From CAVXDY01 sp963721335 (GTDB lineage: Bacteria > Actinomycetota > Thermoleophilia > Miltoncostaeales > Miltoncostaeaceae), in assembly GCA_963721335.1 (NCBI GenBank), contig CAVRIV010000002.1, forward strand, positions 434,001 to 498,000: DNA of 64,000 bases, in the 5' to 3' direction. A model generated the notes under the pieces. It ran no database searches and was not told where the DNA came from. It was given only the letters and a program-made list of their open reading frames with translations. Of the stretch, positions 43,933-52,231 are shown piece by piece; position 1 is the stretch's first letter; every line of letters starts with the position of its first letter. The translations under genes were made by a program, and so were the position numbers.

Positions 43933-44799
43933 TCAGTGCTGGCGCGCGAAGGTGAGGTCGGTGATCCCCACGAGGTCCTCGATCGGCCCCGGCAGGGCGG
44001 CGAGCGCCTCGAGCGCGCGGGAGTGGGCCTCGCCCGCCAGCCGCCGGGCGCCCTCGATGCCGTGGGTGCTCACGTACGTGATCTTCCCCATCCGGGCGTC
44101 CGCGCCGACGGCCTTGCCGAGCGCCGCCTCGGAGCCCTCGACGTCGAGGATGTCGTCGACGATCTGGAACAGCAGGCCCAGCTCGCGCGCGAAGCGCCGC
44201 AGCGCCGTGTTGACCGGCGCGGGCGGGCGCGCGAGCACCAGCGCGCAGTGCACCGCGCACGCCATCAGGCGGCCGGTCTTGAGGGCGTGCACGCGCCGCA
44301 GGGCGGCGGCCGACTCGCTCCCCGCGTCGCGCAGGTCGAGGTACTGGCCGCCCACCATCCCCCCGACCCCGGTGGCCCGGCTCAGCTCCAGCAGAACCCC
44401 GACGCGCACGTCCGGCCCGCCCGGCTGGCGCTCGGCCACCAGGCGCACGGCCTCGGCGAACAGCGCGTCGCCCGCCAGGATCGCGGTGTCCTCCCCGTAG
44501 AGCTTGTGGCAGGTGGGCCGGCCACGCCGCAGGTCGTCGTCGTCCATGGCGGGAAGGTCGTCGTGGATCAGCGAGTAGGTGTGCACCAGCTCGATGGCCG
44601 CCGCCGAGGGCAGCAGCCGCTCGGGCGCCTCGCCGAGCCCCTCGCAGGTGGCCAGCGCGAGCACCGGCCGGATGCGCTTCCCGCCGGCGAGCAGCGAGTG
44701 GCGCATCGCCTCGACCAGGCCCTCCGTGCCGGCCATCTCCTCGCGCGCCAGAGGGTCGGTCGCCGCGAAGTCGAGGCCGCGCAGGTAGCCCTCGACCAT
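43933..44799 (-). CDS. ispA: Farnesyl/geranylgeranyl diphosphate synthase (polyprenyl synthetase)
   Basis: The first Asp-rich motif is DDLPAMDDDDLRRG and the second is QIVDDILDVEGSEAALGK; LLAGGKRIRPVL binds diphosphate. Both together mark a trans-prenyl diphosphate synthase that makes FPP or GGPP for the squalene pathway. From the ATG at 44799 it has 288 residues. A better N-terminus may begin at ATG 44854 (MPRPLTEVSDA) and pass by a one-base shift near 44833 into YPEHLRDMVEGYL, which resembles homologues; the 922-nt span to the stop is one base too long, as expected for an inserted C. It lies upstream of hpnH by 110 nt. Confidence 0.88.
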   Translation of the reverse strand: MVEGYLRGLDFAATDPLAREEMAGTEGLVEAMRHSLLAGGKRIRPVLALATCEGLGEAPERLLPSAAAIELVHTYSLIHDDLPAMDDDDLRRGRPTCHKLYGEDTAILAGDALFAEAVRLVAERQPGGPDVRVGVLLELSRATGVGGMVGGQYLDLRDAGSESAAALRRVHALKTGRLMACAVHCALVLARPPAPVNTALRRFARELGLLFQIVDDILDVEGSEAALGKAVGADARMGKITYVSTHGIEGARRLAGEAHSRALEALAALPGPIEDLVGITDLTFARQH

Positions 44800-44895
44800 G
44801 TCGCGCAGGTGCTCGGGGTAGGGCGTCGGAAACCTCCGTCAGCGGACGCGGCATCGTACTCCCGGCGACGGGCCGCACTCCACTAACGTCGGCCC

Positions 44896-45915
44896 GTGCG
44901 CGCGCTCATGATCCACGCGCCGGGGGATCTGCGCCTCGATGAGGTGCCCGAGCCCTCGGCCGGACCCGGCGAGATCGTGGTGGCGCCCGACGCGGCTCTC
45001 ACGTGCGCCACCGACGCCAAGATGCTGCGCGTGGGCGCCCACCCGGCGCTGGGCCCCCTGCCGGCTCCTCTGGGACACGAGCTCGCGGGGACCGTGGTCG
45101 AGGTGGGGCCGGGCGCCCGCGGCGTGCGCGTCGGCGACGCCGTCGTGGTCGCCAACTCGGCCCCGTGCGGGGCCTGTCCGGACTGCGCCGCCGGACGGGA
45201 GAACCTGTGCCCGCGGATCGTCTACCTCACCGGCGCGTTCGCCGAGCGGGTGCGCGTGCCCGCGGCCATCGTCGCGCGCAACGTTCTCCCCCGGCCCGCC
45301 GGGGTGGCGCCCGAGCTGGCGGCCGCGACGGAGCCCCTGGCGTGCGCCGTCCACGCCGCGGGCCGCCTCGGAGCGCGCGAGGGCGACACGGTGCTGGTGC
45401 TCGGCGGCGGCGTGCAGGGACAGCTCCTGGCCGGGCTCCTGGCGCGGCGCGGATGCCGGGTCCACCTGGCCGACCCGCACCCGGAGCGGCGCGCGCGCGC
45501 GCACCGGTTCGGCGCCGAGCGCACCCATCCGGCGCCCCGGGATGCGGAGGGTGCGGCGCGGCTGCGGGCGGCGCTGCCGGGCGGGCGCGGCGCCGACGCG
45601 GTGGTGGAGGCCGTGGGCCGTCCCGAGACGTGGCGCATCGCCGCGGCCCTCGCGCGCCCGGGCGGCGAGGTGCTGCTCCACGGCGGGTGCGCGGCGGGGA
45701 GCGAGGTCGCTCTCCCCACCGGGCCCCTGCACTACGACGAGCTCACCCTGCGCGGCTCCTACCACCACACGCCCGCCGCGGTGCGACAGGCGTTGGCGAT
45801 GCTGGAGGCCGGTGAGCTGCCGGTGACCGAGTTGCTGGGCGAGCCCATCGGCCTCGCCGAGGTCGGCGCCGCGCTCGCCGCTGAGCCGGGCGTCAAGCAC
45901 CCCGTCCGCATGTGA
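44896..45915 (+). CDS. Zinc-binding medium-chain dehydrogenase
   Basis: Catalytic-zinc ligands are Cys in LTCATDAKM and His-Glu in PLGHELAG; the structural zinc has four cysteines in CGACPDCAAGRENLC. The Rossmann motif is VLGGGVQGQLLAGLL. It resembles sorbitol/threonine dehydrogenase-type proteins; the substrate is unknown. The GTG at 44896 lies 6 nt after TAACGT (leaderless pattern). It diverges from the prenyl synthase gene. Length is 339 residues. Confidence 0.85.
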   Translation: MRALMIHAPGDLRLDEVPEPSAGPGEIVVAPDAALTCATDAKMLRVGAHPALGPLPAPLGHELAGTVVEVGPGARGVRVGDAVVVANSAPCGACPDCAAGRENLCPRIVYLTGAFAERVRVPAAIVARNVLPRPAGVAPELAAATEPLACAVHAAGRLGAREGDTVLVLGGGVQGQLLAGLLARRGCRVHLADPHPERRARAHRFGAERTHPAPRDAEGAARLRAALPGGRGADAVVEAVGRPETWRIAAALARPGGEVLLHGGCAAGSEVALPTGPLHYDELTLRGSYHHTPAAVRQALAMLEAGELPVTELLGEPIGLAEVGAALAAEPGVKHPVRM

Positions 45916-45942
45916 TACGCGGACGGGGACGACGACTGCGAC

Positions 45943-46356
45943 TTACATGTTCTGCTTCACCCAGCTCCGAAGGCGGTCGACCTCCGCCGCCTGCTTGCGC
46001 AACGCGTCCAGTTCCTTCTGCTGATCGCGCACGACACCTGAGAGTTCCTGGATCGCCTGGCTTGCCCGGGCAAGGGCTGCCTCGGCGTTGCTCGAGCCCC
46101 GGCGCGGGGCGCGCCGGCCGGTGCCGCGGGTGCTCCGCGCGGCCCGCGGCTTCCGCGGCTGAAGTGCGGCGCCGCGCTTGCGGGCGACACGGTAGTAATT
46201 GGCGGCGACGGTGCCGGCCCGGCGGCCGGTGGTCTCCGACAGGCGCTGGAAGGCCTGGGTGCGCGTGAGGCCCTCCTGGCTCATGAGGCTCTCGACCTGG
46301 TCGAAGATCTCGTTGCCGACGCTCCCGCGCCGGCCGTTCGTCTGCTCGTCGCTCAT
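45943..46356 (-). CDS. Conserved basic protein with N-terminal helical domain and C-terminal coiled coil
   Basis: Residues 12-60 are a helical domain (EIFDQVESLMSQEGLTRTQA, RRAGTVAANYYRVARKRG) that looks like a helix-turn-helix. A strongly basic linker follows (RKPRAARSTRGTGRRAPRRG), then a coiled coil to the end (QQKELDALRKQAAEVDRLRS). This is the plan of a small DNA-binding, possibly nucleoid-associated, protein; no named family is recognised. GGAGG is 4 nt before the ATG. The upstream region is unusually AT-rich. Confidence 0.65.
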   Translation of the reverse strand: MSDEQTNGRRGSVGNEIFDQVESLMSQEGLTRTQAFQRLSETTGRRAGTVAANYYRVARKRGAALQPRKPRAARSTRGTGRRAPRRGSSNAEAALARASQAIQELSGVVRDQQKELDALRKQAAEVDRLRSWVKQNM

Positions 46357-46476
46357 CCGTCCTCCGCTCGTCCCCGCATGTGAATGTTTACGTCGCGGAT
46401 GGTAGATGAACGTAGGAGCGATATCTAAAACGCTAGTCTCACAACCTTCTTCCGAAAGGGTGAATTAGCCAACATT
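46357..46476 (-). promoter_or_regulatory. AT-rich upstream region of the basic coiled-coil protein
   Basis: This 120-nt stretch is far richer in A/T than its surroundings (for example gcgatatctaaaacgctag). It contains several -10-like hexamers but no pair I would fix as the promoter. Confidence 0.4.
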
Positions 46477-47691
46477 TCATGTGCTGGAGGACGCCTCGAA
46501 GAGCGCCATGGTCGCGGTGAATCCGTGCAGGAAGCTCTTACCTCCGACCGGCCCGATCTCACCGTTGCAGAACAACCCGGCGGTGGGGATGCGATCGAGC
46601 TCCTCGGCGATGGCCGCGGCGTCGTGGTCGGGTCCCGGGAACATCCGGGTGCCGCGCCCGTTGCAGCTGAACACCAGCGCCCCGCCAGGATCGATGTCCC
46701 CCAGCTCGACGCGGGCCGCCCGCAGCGCCGCCCGCAGATCCTCGTCGGCCGAGCCCGCGTCGCGCACGTGGAAGCGCATCGTCTGACCCACGCGCACCCG
46801 CTCGCCCACCACCAGGGCGCCGCTCTCGCGGTCCCCGCCGTGGATGGAGCGGATCAGGAAGTCGCCGCGCTCGTAGTCGGGGGTGTTCTCGTCGATCACG
46901 AGGCCGGCCATGATCCCCTGGCCCGCAAGCGCGCGCTCGATCGCGTCGAGGCCGTTGACCACCTCCTCCAGCTTCTCCATCGCCGCGACCCCCGCCAGCT
47001 CGTGGACCCGGGAGCCCTCGGCGGCCGTGATGACCATCTCCGGCCCGATCGGCTTGCATCCCTGGGACACCACGGTGCGGATGCGGGCCCCGCGCAGCGC
47101 CACGCCCACCGCGCCCTCGGTCAGCACGTCCGCGCCGGCGAAGAGGCGATGGTCGCCCGGCCGCCGCCCGCCCGACGCCAGGCCGCCCACCACCACCGGG
47201 GCGCCGGGCTCCTCGTTGAGCTGCGCCAGCAGCCCGTCGGCGGGGAACGTGAAGGGGTCGGCCAGCATCACCACCGGCCCGACGTTGCCCGCGGGGGCAT
47301 CGGCCAGCGCGTCCGGCCAGCCGAGCACGCCGAGCCCCTCGCCGATCGGCCGGGCCACGAGCCGGAAGGGGATCGCCTCGGCGCCGGGCAGGTGGGCGGC
47401 CCACACGGCCAGCGCGGGCCCGTCCTCCACCTCGCGGCCGGCGCCGACGATCGCCTCGCCCATGCAGCCGATGAGATGCCCGGGCGCGAGCGCGTCGTCG
47501 ATCTCCTCGAGAAGGGCGTCAGCCCCGTCGCACAGCGCGGGCGAGGCGAAGATCACCACCAGGTGCGGGGCGACGCCGGGCCCGAGACCCTCGCGAACGG
47601 CGGCGCAGGCCTCGCGCGCGGCGCGCGCGGGCTCAGCCGCCTGGGACAGCCCCACCCCGAATCGCGCCGGATCGGTCATGGGATCGATCAT
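46477..47691 (-). CDS. FIST N/C domain sensory protein
   Basis: The 404-residue protein has an N-terminal FIST domain (HLVVIFASPALCDGADALLE, IGCMGEAIVGAGREVEDGP) and a FIST_C domain ending in DPGGALVFSCNGRGTRMF and FCNGEIGPVGGKSFLHGFTATMALF, the family's most conserved segment. FIST proteins are thought to bind small ligands such as amino acids for signal transduction. It is cytoplasmic. The start is ATG 47691 or 47679. Confidence 0.88.
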   Translation of the reverse strand: MIDPMTDPARFGVGLSQAAEPARAAREACAAVREGLGPGVAPHLVVIFASPALCDGADALLEEIDDALAPGHLIGCMGEAIVGAGREVEDGPALAVWAAHLPGAEAIPFRLVARPIGEGLGVLGWPDALADAPAGNVGPVVMLADPFTFPADGLLAQLNEEPGAPVVVGGLASGGRRPGDHRLFAGADVLTEGAVGVALRGARIRTVVSQGCKPIGPEMVITAAEGSRVHELAGVAAMEKLEEVVNGLDAIERALAGQGIMAGLVIDENTPDYERGDFLIRSIHGGDRESGALVVGERVRVGQTMRFHVRDAGSADEDLRAALRAARVELGDIDPGGALVFSCNGRGTRMFPGPDHDAAAIAEELDRIPTAGLFCNGEIGPVGGKSFLHGFTATMALFEASSST

Positions 47692-47734
47692 CGCTCACCC
47701 CGGCCGTTCGCGCCCAGCCCCCGTTCCGAGCGCC

Positions 47735-47998
47735 TCAGGCGGACTCGTCGGGCGGGATGGGGGCGAAGGGGTCGAGGAGCGCGCGCGCCTCGAGCTCGCG
47801 ATCGGCCGGCACCAGCAGCCGGCGCGGGCCCCCGGCGAGCATGTCCGGCACATCCACCGCCCGCTGCATCAGGCAGGGGATCTCCAGCTCGGCCAGCAGG
47901 GCGGCCAGCATCTCGGCCTCGGGCTGATGGCGCGCGAAGGCCACCTGGACCCACTGCGCCTGCTCCGGGCGCGACCGCCTCCGCCAGGGCCGGCGCAT
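47735..47998 (-). CDS. DUF2007-like putative signal transducing protein
   Basis: The 87-residue protein has the small ferredoxin-like pattern of DUF2007: a strand and helix WVQVAFARHQPEAEMLAALLAELEIPC, then LLVPADRELEARALLD. In this family the domain often couples to membrane or signalling proteins. It follows the rhomboid gene by 4 nt and is probably in its operon. Confidence 0.7.
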   Translation of the reverse strand: MRRPWRRRSRPEQAQWVQVAFARHQPEAEMLAALLAELEIPCLMQRAVDVPDMLAGGPRRLLVPADRELEARALLDPFAPIPPDESA

Positions 47999-48002
47999 CA
48001 GC

Positions 48003-48743
48003 TCAGTACACCGGCCCGATCGCCGGCGAGGGCGGGGGCGGCTCCTCGCGCCCCAGCATGAACGGCTTGATCAGCGCGGCGCCGGCCACGAAGCCCCCGA
48101 TGTGCGCGAGATAGGCGACGCCGCCGCCTCCCGAGGTGGCCGAGTCGCCCAGGTAGAGGAACTGGAGCGCGAAGAAGATCGCCAGCCAGAGCCATGCCGG
48201 GATCTTGAAGGGTAGGAAGAAGAACGGCAGCACGATGGTCCACACGCGGACTCGCGGATACAACACGAGATAGGCCCCGAGCACTCCCGCGATCGCGCCC
48301 GACGCCCCGATCAACGGTACCGCGCTGTCGGGGTCCGCGAAGGCCTGCGACAGGCCGGCCAGGGCTCCGCAGAGGAGGTAGAAGGGCAGGAACCTGATGC
48401 GCCCCAGGCGATCCTCGATGTTGTTCCCGAAGACCCACAGGAACAGCATGTTGAAGATCAGGTGCAGCCAGTCGGCGTGGAGGAACTGGCTCGTGATCAC
48501 GCCGAGCGCCCGGTCGTGCTCCTGGTTCAGCGCCAGGCAGCCGTCCAGTGTGCGGGGGTCCCCGCCGCTCACGGTGTGATCGGCCACCAGCCCGTACTCG
48601 CAGATGAAGGCCTGTCGTCCGTGGAACGTCAGGTCGTCGGGCTTGGACTGCTGGAACAGGAACACCAGCGTGCAGGCCACGATCAGCCCGATCGTGAGGA
48701 CCGGCAGCCGCCGGGTCGGGTTCTCGTCCTTGAGCGGGATCAT
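48003..48743 (-). CDS. Rhomboid family intramembrane serine protease
   Basis: Six membrane helices are visible. The catalytic Ser148 is in GASGAIAGVLGAY and the catalytic His in AHIGGFVAG. The supporting FLHADWLHLIFNMLFLWVFG (HxxxxHxxxN) is complete. An insert of about 40 residues with two Cys (ICEYGL, DGCLAL) lies in the loop after helix 1. It cleaves membrane-spanning substrates; none is identified here. Length is 246 residues. Confidence 0.92.
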   Translation of the reverse strand: MIPLKDENPTRRLPVLTIGLIVACTLVFLFQQSKPDDLTFHGRQAFICEYGLVADHTVSGGDPRTLDGCLALNQEHDRALGVITSQFLHADWLHLIFNMLFLWVFGNNIEDRLGRIRFLPFYLLCGALAGLSQAFADPDSAVPLIGASGAIAGVLGAYLVLYPRVRVWTIVLPFFFLPFKIPAWLWLAIFFALQFLYLGDSATSGGGGVAYLAHIGGFVAGAALIKPFMLGREEPPPPSPAIGPVY

Positions 48744-48776
48744 CCCGGGACCGTGGTCCCTCTCCCGCGGGTCCGG

Positions 48777-49730
48777 CTACCCGAGGATGTGGGCGAGGAG
48801 GGACGCCTGGGCATGCATGCGGTTCTCCGCCTGATCCCAGACCGCCGACCGCGGTCCGTGCAGGACCTCGTAGGTGATCTCCTCGCCGTGGTGCGCCGGC
48901 AGGCAGTGGAGCGCCACCGCGTCGGGCGCGGCCGCGTCCATGAGCGCGTCGTTGACCCGGTAGGGCTCGAGCGCGGCGATGCGGGCCGCCGCCGTGTCCT
49001 CGTCGCCCATCGATACCCAGGTGTCCGTGTAGAGGGCCCGAGCCTCGGCCACGGCCTCCCGCGGGTCCTCGACGACCCGGGCCCAGCCGCCGTGCTCGCG
49101 GGCCGTCGCGTCGGCCCAGGCGACCACCTCGGGGTCGGGCTGGAAGCCCTCGGGGCAACCGGCCGTGACCCGCATGCCCGTGAGCGCGCCGACGATCATC
49201 AGCGAGACGCAGCAGTTGTTCCCGTCGCCCAGGTAGGCGACGCGCAGGCCCGAGAGATCGTCGAAGCGCTCGCGCAGCGTCTGCGCGTCGGCCAGCGCCT
49301 GGCAGGGGTGGTGCTCGCGGGTGAGGCCGTTGATCACCGGGACCCCGGCGCTGCGGTCGAGCTCCTCGAGCGTCGCATGGGGGCCGGTGCGCAGCACGAT
49401 CGCGTTGACCATCCGGCCCAGCACCTTGGCCGTGTCCTCCACGGTCTCGCCGCGGCCGAGCTGAAGGTCCTGGGCCGAGAGGACCATGCTCGTCCCCCCG
49501 AGCCGGGCGATGCCGCTCGCGAACGAGACGCGCGTGCGCGTGGAGGGCCGCTCGAAGAGGAGCGCCACCACGCGCCCGCCGAGCAGCGGCGGCCAGCCCG
49601 AGGCCCGGTCGGCCTTCAGCCGGTCGGCCAGGTCGAGGATCGCCGCGACCGCGTCCGGCGGGTGGTGCCGCAGCGTCAGCAGCGAGCGGCCGGCGAGGGC
49701 CGGATGCGGGGCGATGGCGGGTGACGACAT
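48777..49730 (-). CDS. argF: Ornithine carbamoyltransferase
   Basis: The carbamoyl-phosphate site STRTR is at residues 63-67, followed by HHPCQALADAQTL and the ornithine-site HCLPAHHGEEI; DGNNCCVSLMI is the typical middle. Length is 317 residues, normal for ArgF/OTC. It makes citrulline from ornithine and carbamoyl phosphate. No other arg genes flank it. TAGACT ends 8 nt before the ATG, suggesting a nearly leaderless mRNA. Confidence 0.95.
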   Translation of the reverse strand: MSSPAIAPHPALAGRSLLTLRHHPPDAVAAILDLADRLKADRASGWPPLLGGRVVALLFERPSTRTRVSFASGIARLGGTSMVLSAQDLQLGRGETVEDTAKVLGRMVNAIVLRTGPHATLEELDRSAGVPVINGLTREHHPCQALADAQTLRERFDDLSGLRVAYLGDGNNCCVSLMIVGALTGMRVTAGCPEGFQPDPEVVAWADATAREHGGWARVVEDPREAVAEARALYTDTWVSMGDEDTAAARIAALEPYRVNDALMDAAAPDAVALHCLPAHHGEEITYEVLHGPRSAVWDQAENRMHAQASLLAHILG

Positions 49731-49826
49731 GACGCCGCAGTCTACTTCGCGCCCCCGATCCGTCCGAGCCCGCCACTAGGGTCGCCCGGCATCAGAGACC
49801 AGCGGGAGTCGAGGATCTCAAGCGGC

Positions 49827-50699
49827 GTGGTCATCGATGCGGAGGGTGGGGCCGAGGACGCCTCCGCCGCCCGTCGCCGGGCCGTCCTCCTCGGCGGGGC
49901 GATCGCCCTCCCCGTGCTCCTGGTGCTCGCGGGCCTCACCTCGGCCTGGCCCCTGCTCGCGCTGCCGCTGTGCCTCGCGCTGCCGCTCGGCGGGCATCGC
50001 GGCATGGCGGCGGCCGTCTGCGTGGCCGGGGTCACGGTCGCCCTCGTCTCCGGGCGGCCGGGCACCGACGGCGCGGCCCTCGCGCTCGGCATCGGAGCGT
50101 TCGCGGTCACGGGGTTGGCGGTGGGCGCCGGTCACCGGGCCCGCACCCTCGACGTCGAGCGCATGGCGAGCCTCTCGTTCACGGATCGCCTCACCGGGCT
50201 CCACAACTACGCCTTCTTCGCCGATGCCCTCCCGCGGGAGTGCCGTCGCGCCGAGCGGTATGTCCTGCCGCTGTCGCTCGTGCTGATGGACCTCGACGGC
50301 TTCAAGGAGTTCAACGATCACCACGGCCACGATGCCGGCAACCGGATGCTGGCGGCGGTGGGCGAGGCGATCGTCTCCAGCACCCGCGCCACCGACATGC
50401 CGGTGCGCTACGGGGGCGAGGAGTTCGCGCTCATCGTGCCCGGACCCCCCGAGGAGGCGCTGGCGGCCGCCGAGCGGGTGCGCGCCGCGGTCGCGCGCAT
50501 CCGCGTGATGGCGCCGGACGGCGAGGCGGTCGGCACCACCATCTCCGCGGGGGTGGCCGACTTCCGCAACGGCGCGGACGACCACGACGGCGCCGTCATG
50601 CTGCGGCAGGCCGACACGGCGCTGTACCGGTCCAAGGCGTCAGGGCGCGACCGGGTGAGCCTGTACGCGTCCGAGGACCGCTGGGCCGCCGTGTCGTAG
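49827..50699 (+). CDS. Membrane diguanylate cyclase (GGEEF)
   Basis: About 115 N-terminal residues form three to four membrane helices. The GGDEF domain starts at DRLTGLHNYAFFADAL, with LMDLDGFKEFNDHHGHDAGN as the metal/substrate site and GGEEF at 196-200. RATD five residues upstream is the I-site. It should make cyclic-di-GMP. It is the second such enzyme in the window and has a different, shorter membrane part. The start is GTG 49827. Confidence 0.9.
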   Translation: MVIDAEGGAEDASAARRRAVLLGGAIALPVLLVLAGLTSAWPLLALPLCLALPLGGHRGMAAAVCVAGVTVALVSGRPGTDGAALALGIGAFAVTGLAVGAGHRARTLDVERMASLSFTDRLTGLHNYAFFADALPRECRRAERYVLPLSLVLMDLDGFKEFNDHHGHDAGNRMLAAVGEAIVSSTRATDMPVRYGGEEFALIVPGPPEEALAAAERVRAAVARIRVMAPDGEAVGTTISAGVADFRNGADDHDGAVMLRQADTALYRSKASGRDRVSLYASEDRWAAVS

Positions 50700-50718
50700 C
50701 CGCGGCGGCTCCGCGCCG

Positions 50719-51150
50719 CTACTCGGTCGTGCCGACCAGCCGCGCGGGGACCTCCGAGAGGGCCGCGGCCAGCGCGAGCAGGCCGAGCACCGCGTTCAGG
50801 CCGATGAGCTCGGGGTCCCGTATGAAGACGTCCGAGGGCTCACCGTCCAGAACCAGGCCGAGCACCGCCCACGCCACGAGGAGCCCTCCCGCCCCGACCA
50901 GGTACCGCCGCGTCCACTCGAGTGAGGCGCTCATGGCGATCCCCACCAGGCCGAGGACGGTCCAGAGGAGCGCGGTCAGGGGATGGACGGGGAGGGCCAT
51001 GAGCGAGGAGGTGCCCTCCTCGTACGCGGTGCGCAGGAGGCCGAGGATGCCCAGCAGGAGCAGGGCACCGGTCACCAGGCGCGACACGCTCATCATGAGC
51101 CGGGCGCGGACAGGCGCGATCGAGGTGCCGTCCTCGCCCATGGCGGGCAC
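50719..51150 (-). CDS. Four-helix membrane protein, DUF4383-like
   Basis: The protein has four hydrophobic helices, with LPVHPLTALLWTVLGLVG in the second and LIGLNAVLGLLALAAAL in the last, in the arrangement of DUF4383 proteins. Function is unknown. The start may be ATG 51150 or 51141. It follows a PAP2-type phosphatase gene by 1 nt and should be co-transcribed with it. Confidence 0.65.
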   Translation of the reverse strand: MPAMGEDGTSIAPVRARLMMSVSRLVTGALLLLGILGLLRTAYEEGTSSLMALPVHPLTALLWTVLGLVGIAMSASLEWTRRYLVGAGGLLVAWAVLGLVLDGEPSDVFIRDPELIGLNAVLGLLALAAALSEVPARLVGTTE

Positions 51151-51151
51151 G

Positions 51152-51643
51152 CTACCCCGCGGGGGTGATGGTCGCCAAGGCGCTCTCGGCGGCCAGCCCC
51201 AGGGCCGCCCCGGCCAGGATGTCCGCCGGGTCGTGCTCGGCGGTCGCGACCCGCGCGGCCATGCCCACCAGCGCGGCGCAGAGCACCAGGGCGCCGGCAG
51301 CAGGGTGGCGGCGCGCGATCGCGCGGCCGATGGCCGTGGCCGCCGCCGCGTGGCGGCTGGGGAAGCCTCCGTCCTGGCGCGACCCCGGACGAGGCCGCCC
51401 GAGGCGATCGCGCAGCAGGCGCGCTGCGACGGCCGCGCCGACGCCCGCGGCTCCGGCCTGCAGGCCGGCCCGCCGGGTCGACGGCACCGCGATCATCGCG
51501 GCCACGAGAACGCGGAACCCAGGACTCAGAGCGGACGCGGCGATCCGGGCCGCGCGCGATCCGCCGGGCGCCCGCGCCACCGTGCTCCGCAGGACCGCAC
51601 CGGCGCGGCGGTCGATCCCCGTCAGGCCACGCATCGGGCACAA
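51152..51643 (-). CDS. PAP2-superfamily phosphatase
   Basis: The three PAP2 motifs are in order: RLLRDRLGRPRP (KxxxxxxRP type), GFPSRHAAAATA (PSGH type, with R for G), and RVATAEHDPADILAG (SRxxxxxHxxxD type). It is a 163-residue membrane protein that probably dephosphorylates a lipid phosphate such as undecaprenyl diphosphate or phosphatidylglycerol phosphate. It diverges from the TlpA-like gene. Confidence 0.8.
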   Translation of the reverse strand: MCPMRGLTGIDRRAGAVLRSTVARAPGGSRAARIAASALSPGFRVLVAAMIAVPSTRRAGLQAGAAGVGAAVAARLLRDRLGRPRPGSRQDGGFPSRHAAAATAIGRAIARRHPAAGALVLCAALVGMAARVATAEHDPADILAGAALGLAAESALATITPAG

Positions 51644-51660
51644 CGCTATCGTCGGTGGTC

Positions 51661-52179
51661 GTGCGCCGCGCCCTGGCTCTCCTCCTCGCCTCCGCGCTCC
51701 TCGTGGTGGCGGGCTGCGCCGGCCTGGGTGAGGACAGCAGCACCGTGGCGCTCAGGGCCCCGGCCGACCGGCAGCCGGCCCCGCCGGTCACGGTGCCGGC
51801 CCTGGACGGCGGGAAGCCGGTCACGCTCGCGGCCTTTCGCGGCACCCCCGTGCTCCTGAACTTCTGGGCCTCGTGGTGCGAGCCGTGCACCGAGGAGATG
51901 CCCACGCTGGTGACGTTCTCGAAGGAGCATCCCGGCCTGGACGTGGTGGGCCTCGCGGTCAACGACCGCCCCGGGGACAGCCGGCGCTTCGCCCGCGAGG
52001 TGGGCGCCGACTTCACCCTCGGCATCGACCGCGACGCGGACGTGGCCGCCGAGTTCGATGCGACAAAGGGGCTCCCGACGACGGTGGTCATCGACCGGGA
52101 GGGCCGCATCGCGACGACGTTCTACGGGCCGGTGAGCCGCACGGCCCTGGAGGGCTTCGCTGACCAGCTCGGCGTCTAG
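51661..52179 (+). CDS. TlpA/ResA-like thiol-disulfide lipoprotein
   Basis: An N-terminal signal (RRALALLLASALLVVAGC) ends in a lipobox whose Cys would be lipidated. The thioredoxin-like AhpC/TSA-Redoxin domain follows with active site WCEPC in LLNFWASWCEPCTEEMP and the cis-Pro loop KGLPTTVVIDREG. It is a membrane-attached, outward-facing reductant of the type that serves cytochrome c maturation. The GTG at 51661 is 8 nt past TATCGT; GTG 51655 is also possible. Confidence 0.88.
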   Translation: MRRALALLLASALLVVAGCAGLGEDSSTVALRAPADRQPAPPVTVPALDGGKPVTLAAFRGTPVLLNFWASWCEPCTEEMPTLVTFSKEHPGLDVVGLAVNDRPGDSRRFAREVGADFTLGIDRDADVAAEFDATKGLPTTVVIDREGRIATTFYGPVSRTALEGFADQLGV

Positions 52180-52196
52180 CGACTGCGTGGCCGCCG

Positions 52197-52225
52197 CCGA
52201 CACACTGGCACCGGTGCTCCATAAT
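52197..52225 (+). promoter_or_regulatory. Promoter of tilS, leaderless type
   Basis: CCGACA (52197-52202), a 17-nt spacer and CATAAT (52220-52225) form a reasonable sigma-70 pair. The expected start of transcription is the G of the GTG at 52232. Confidence 0.5.
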
Positions 52226-52231
52226 CCGTCC

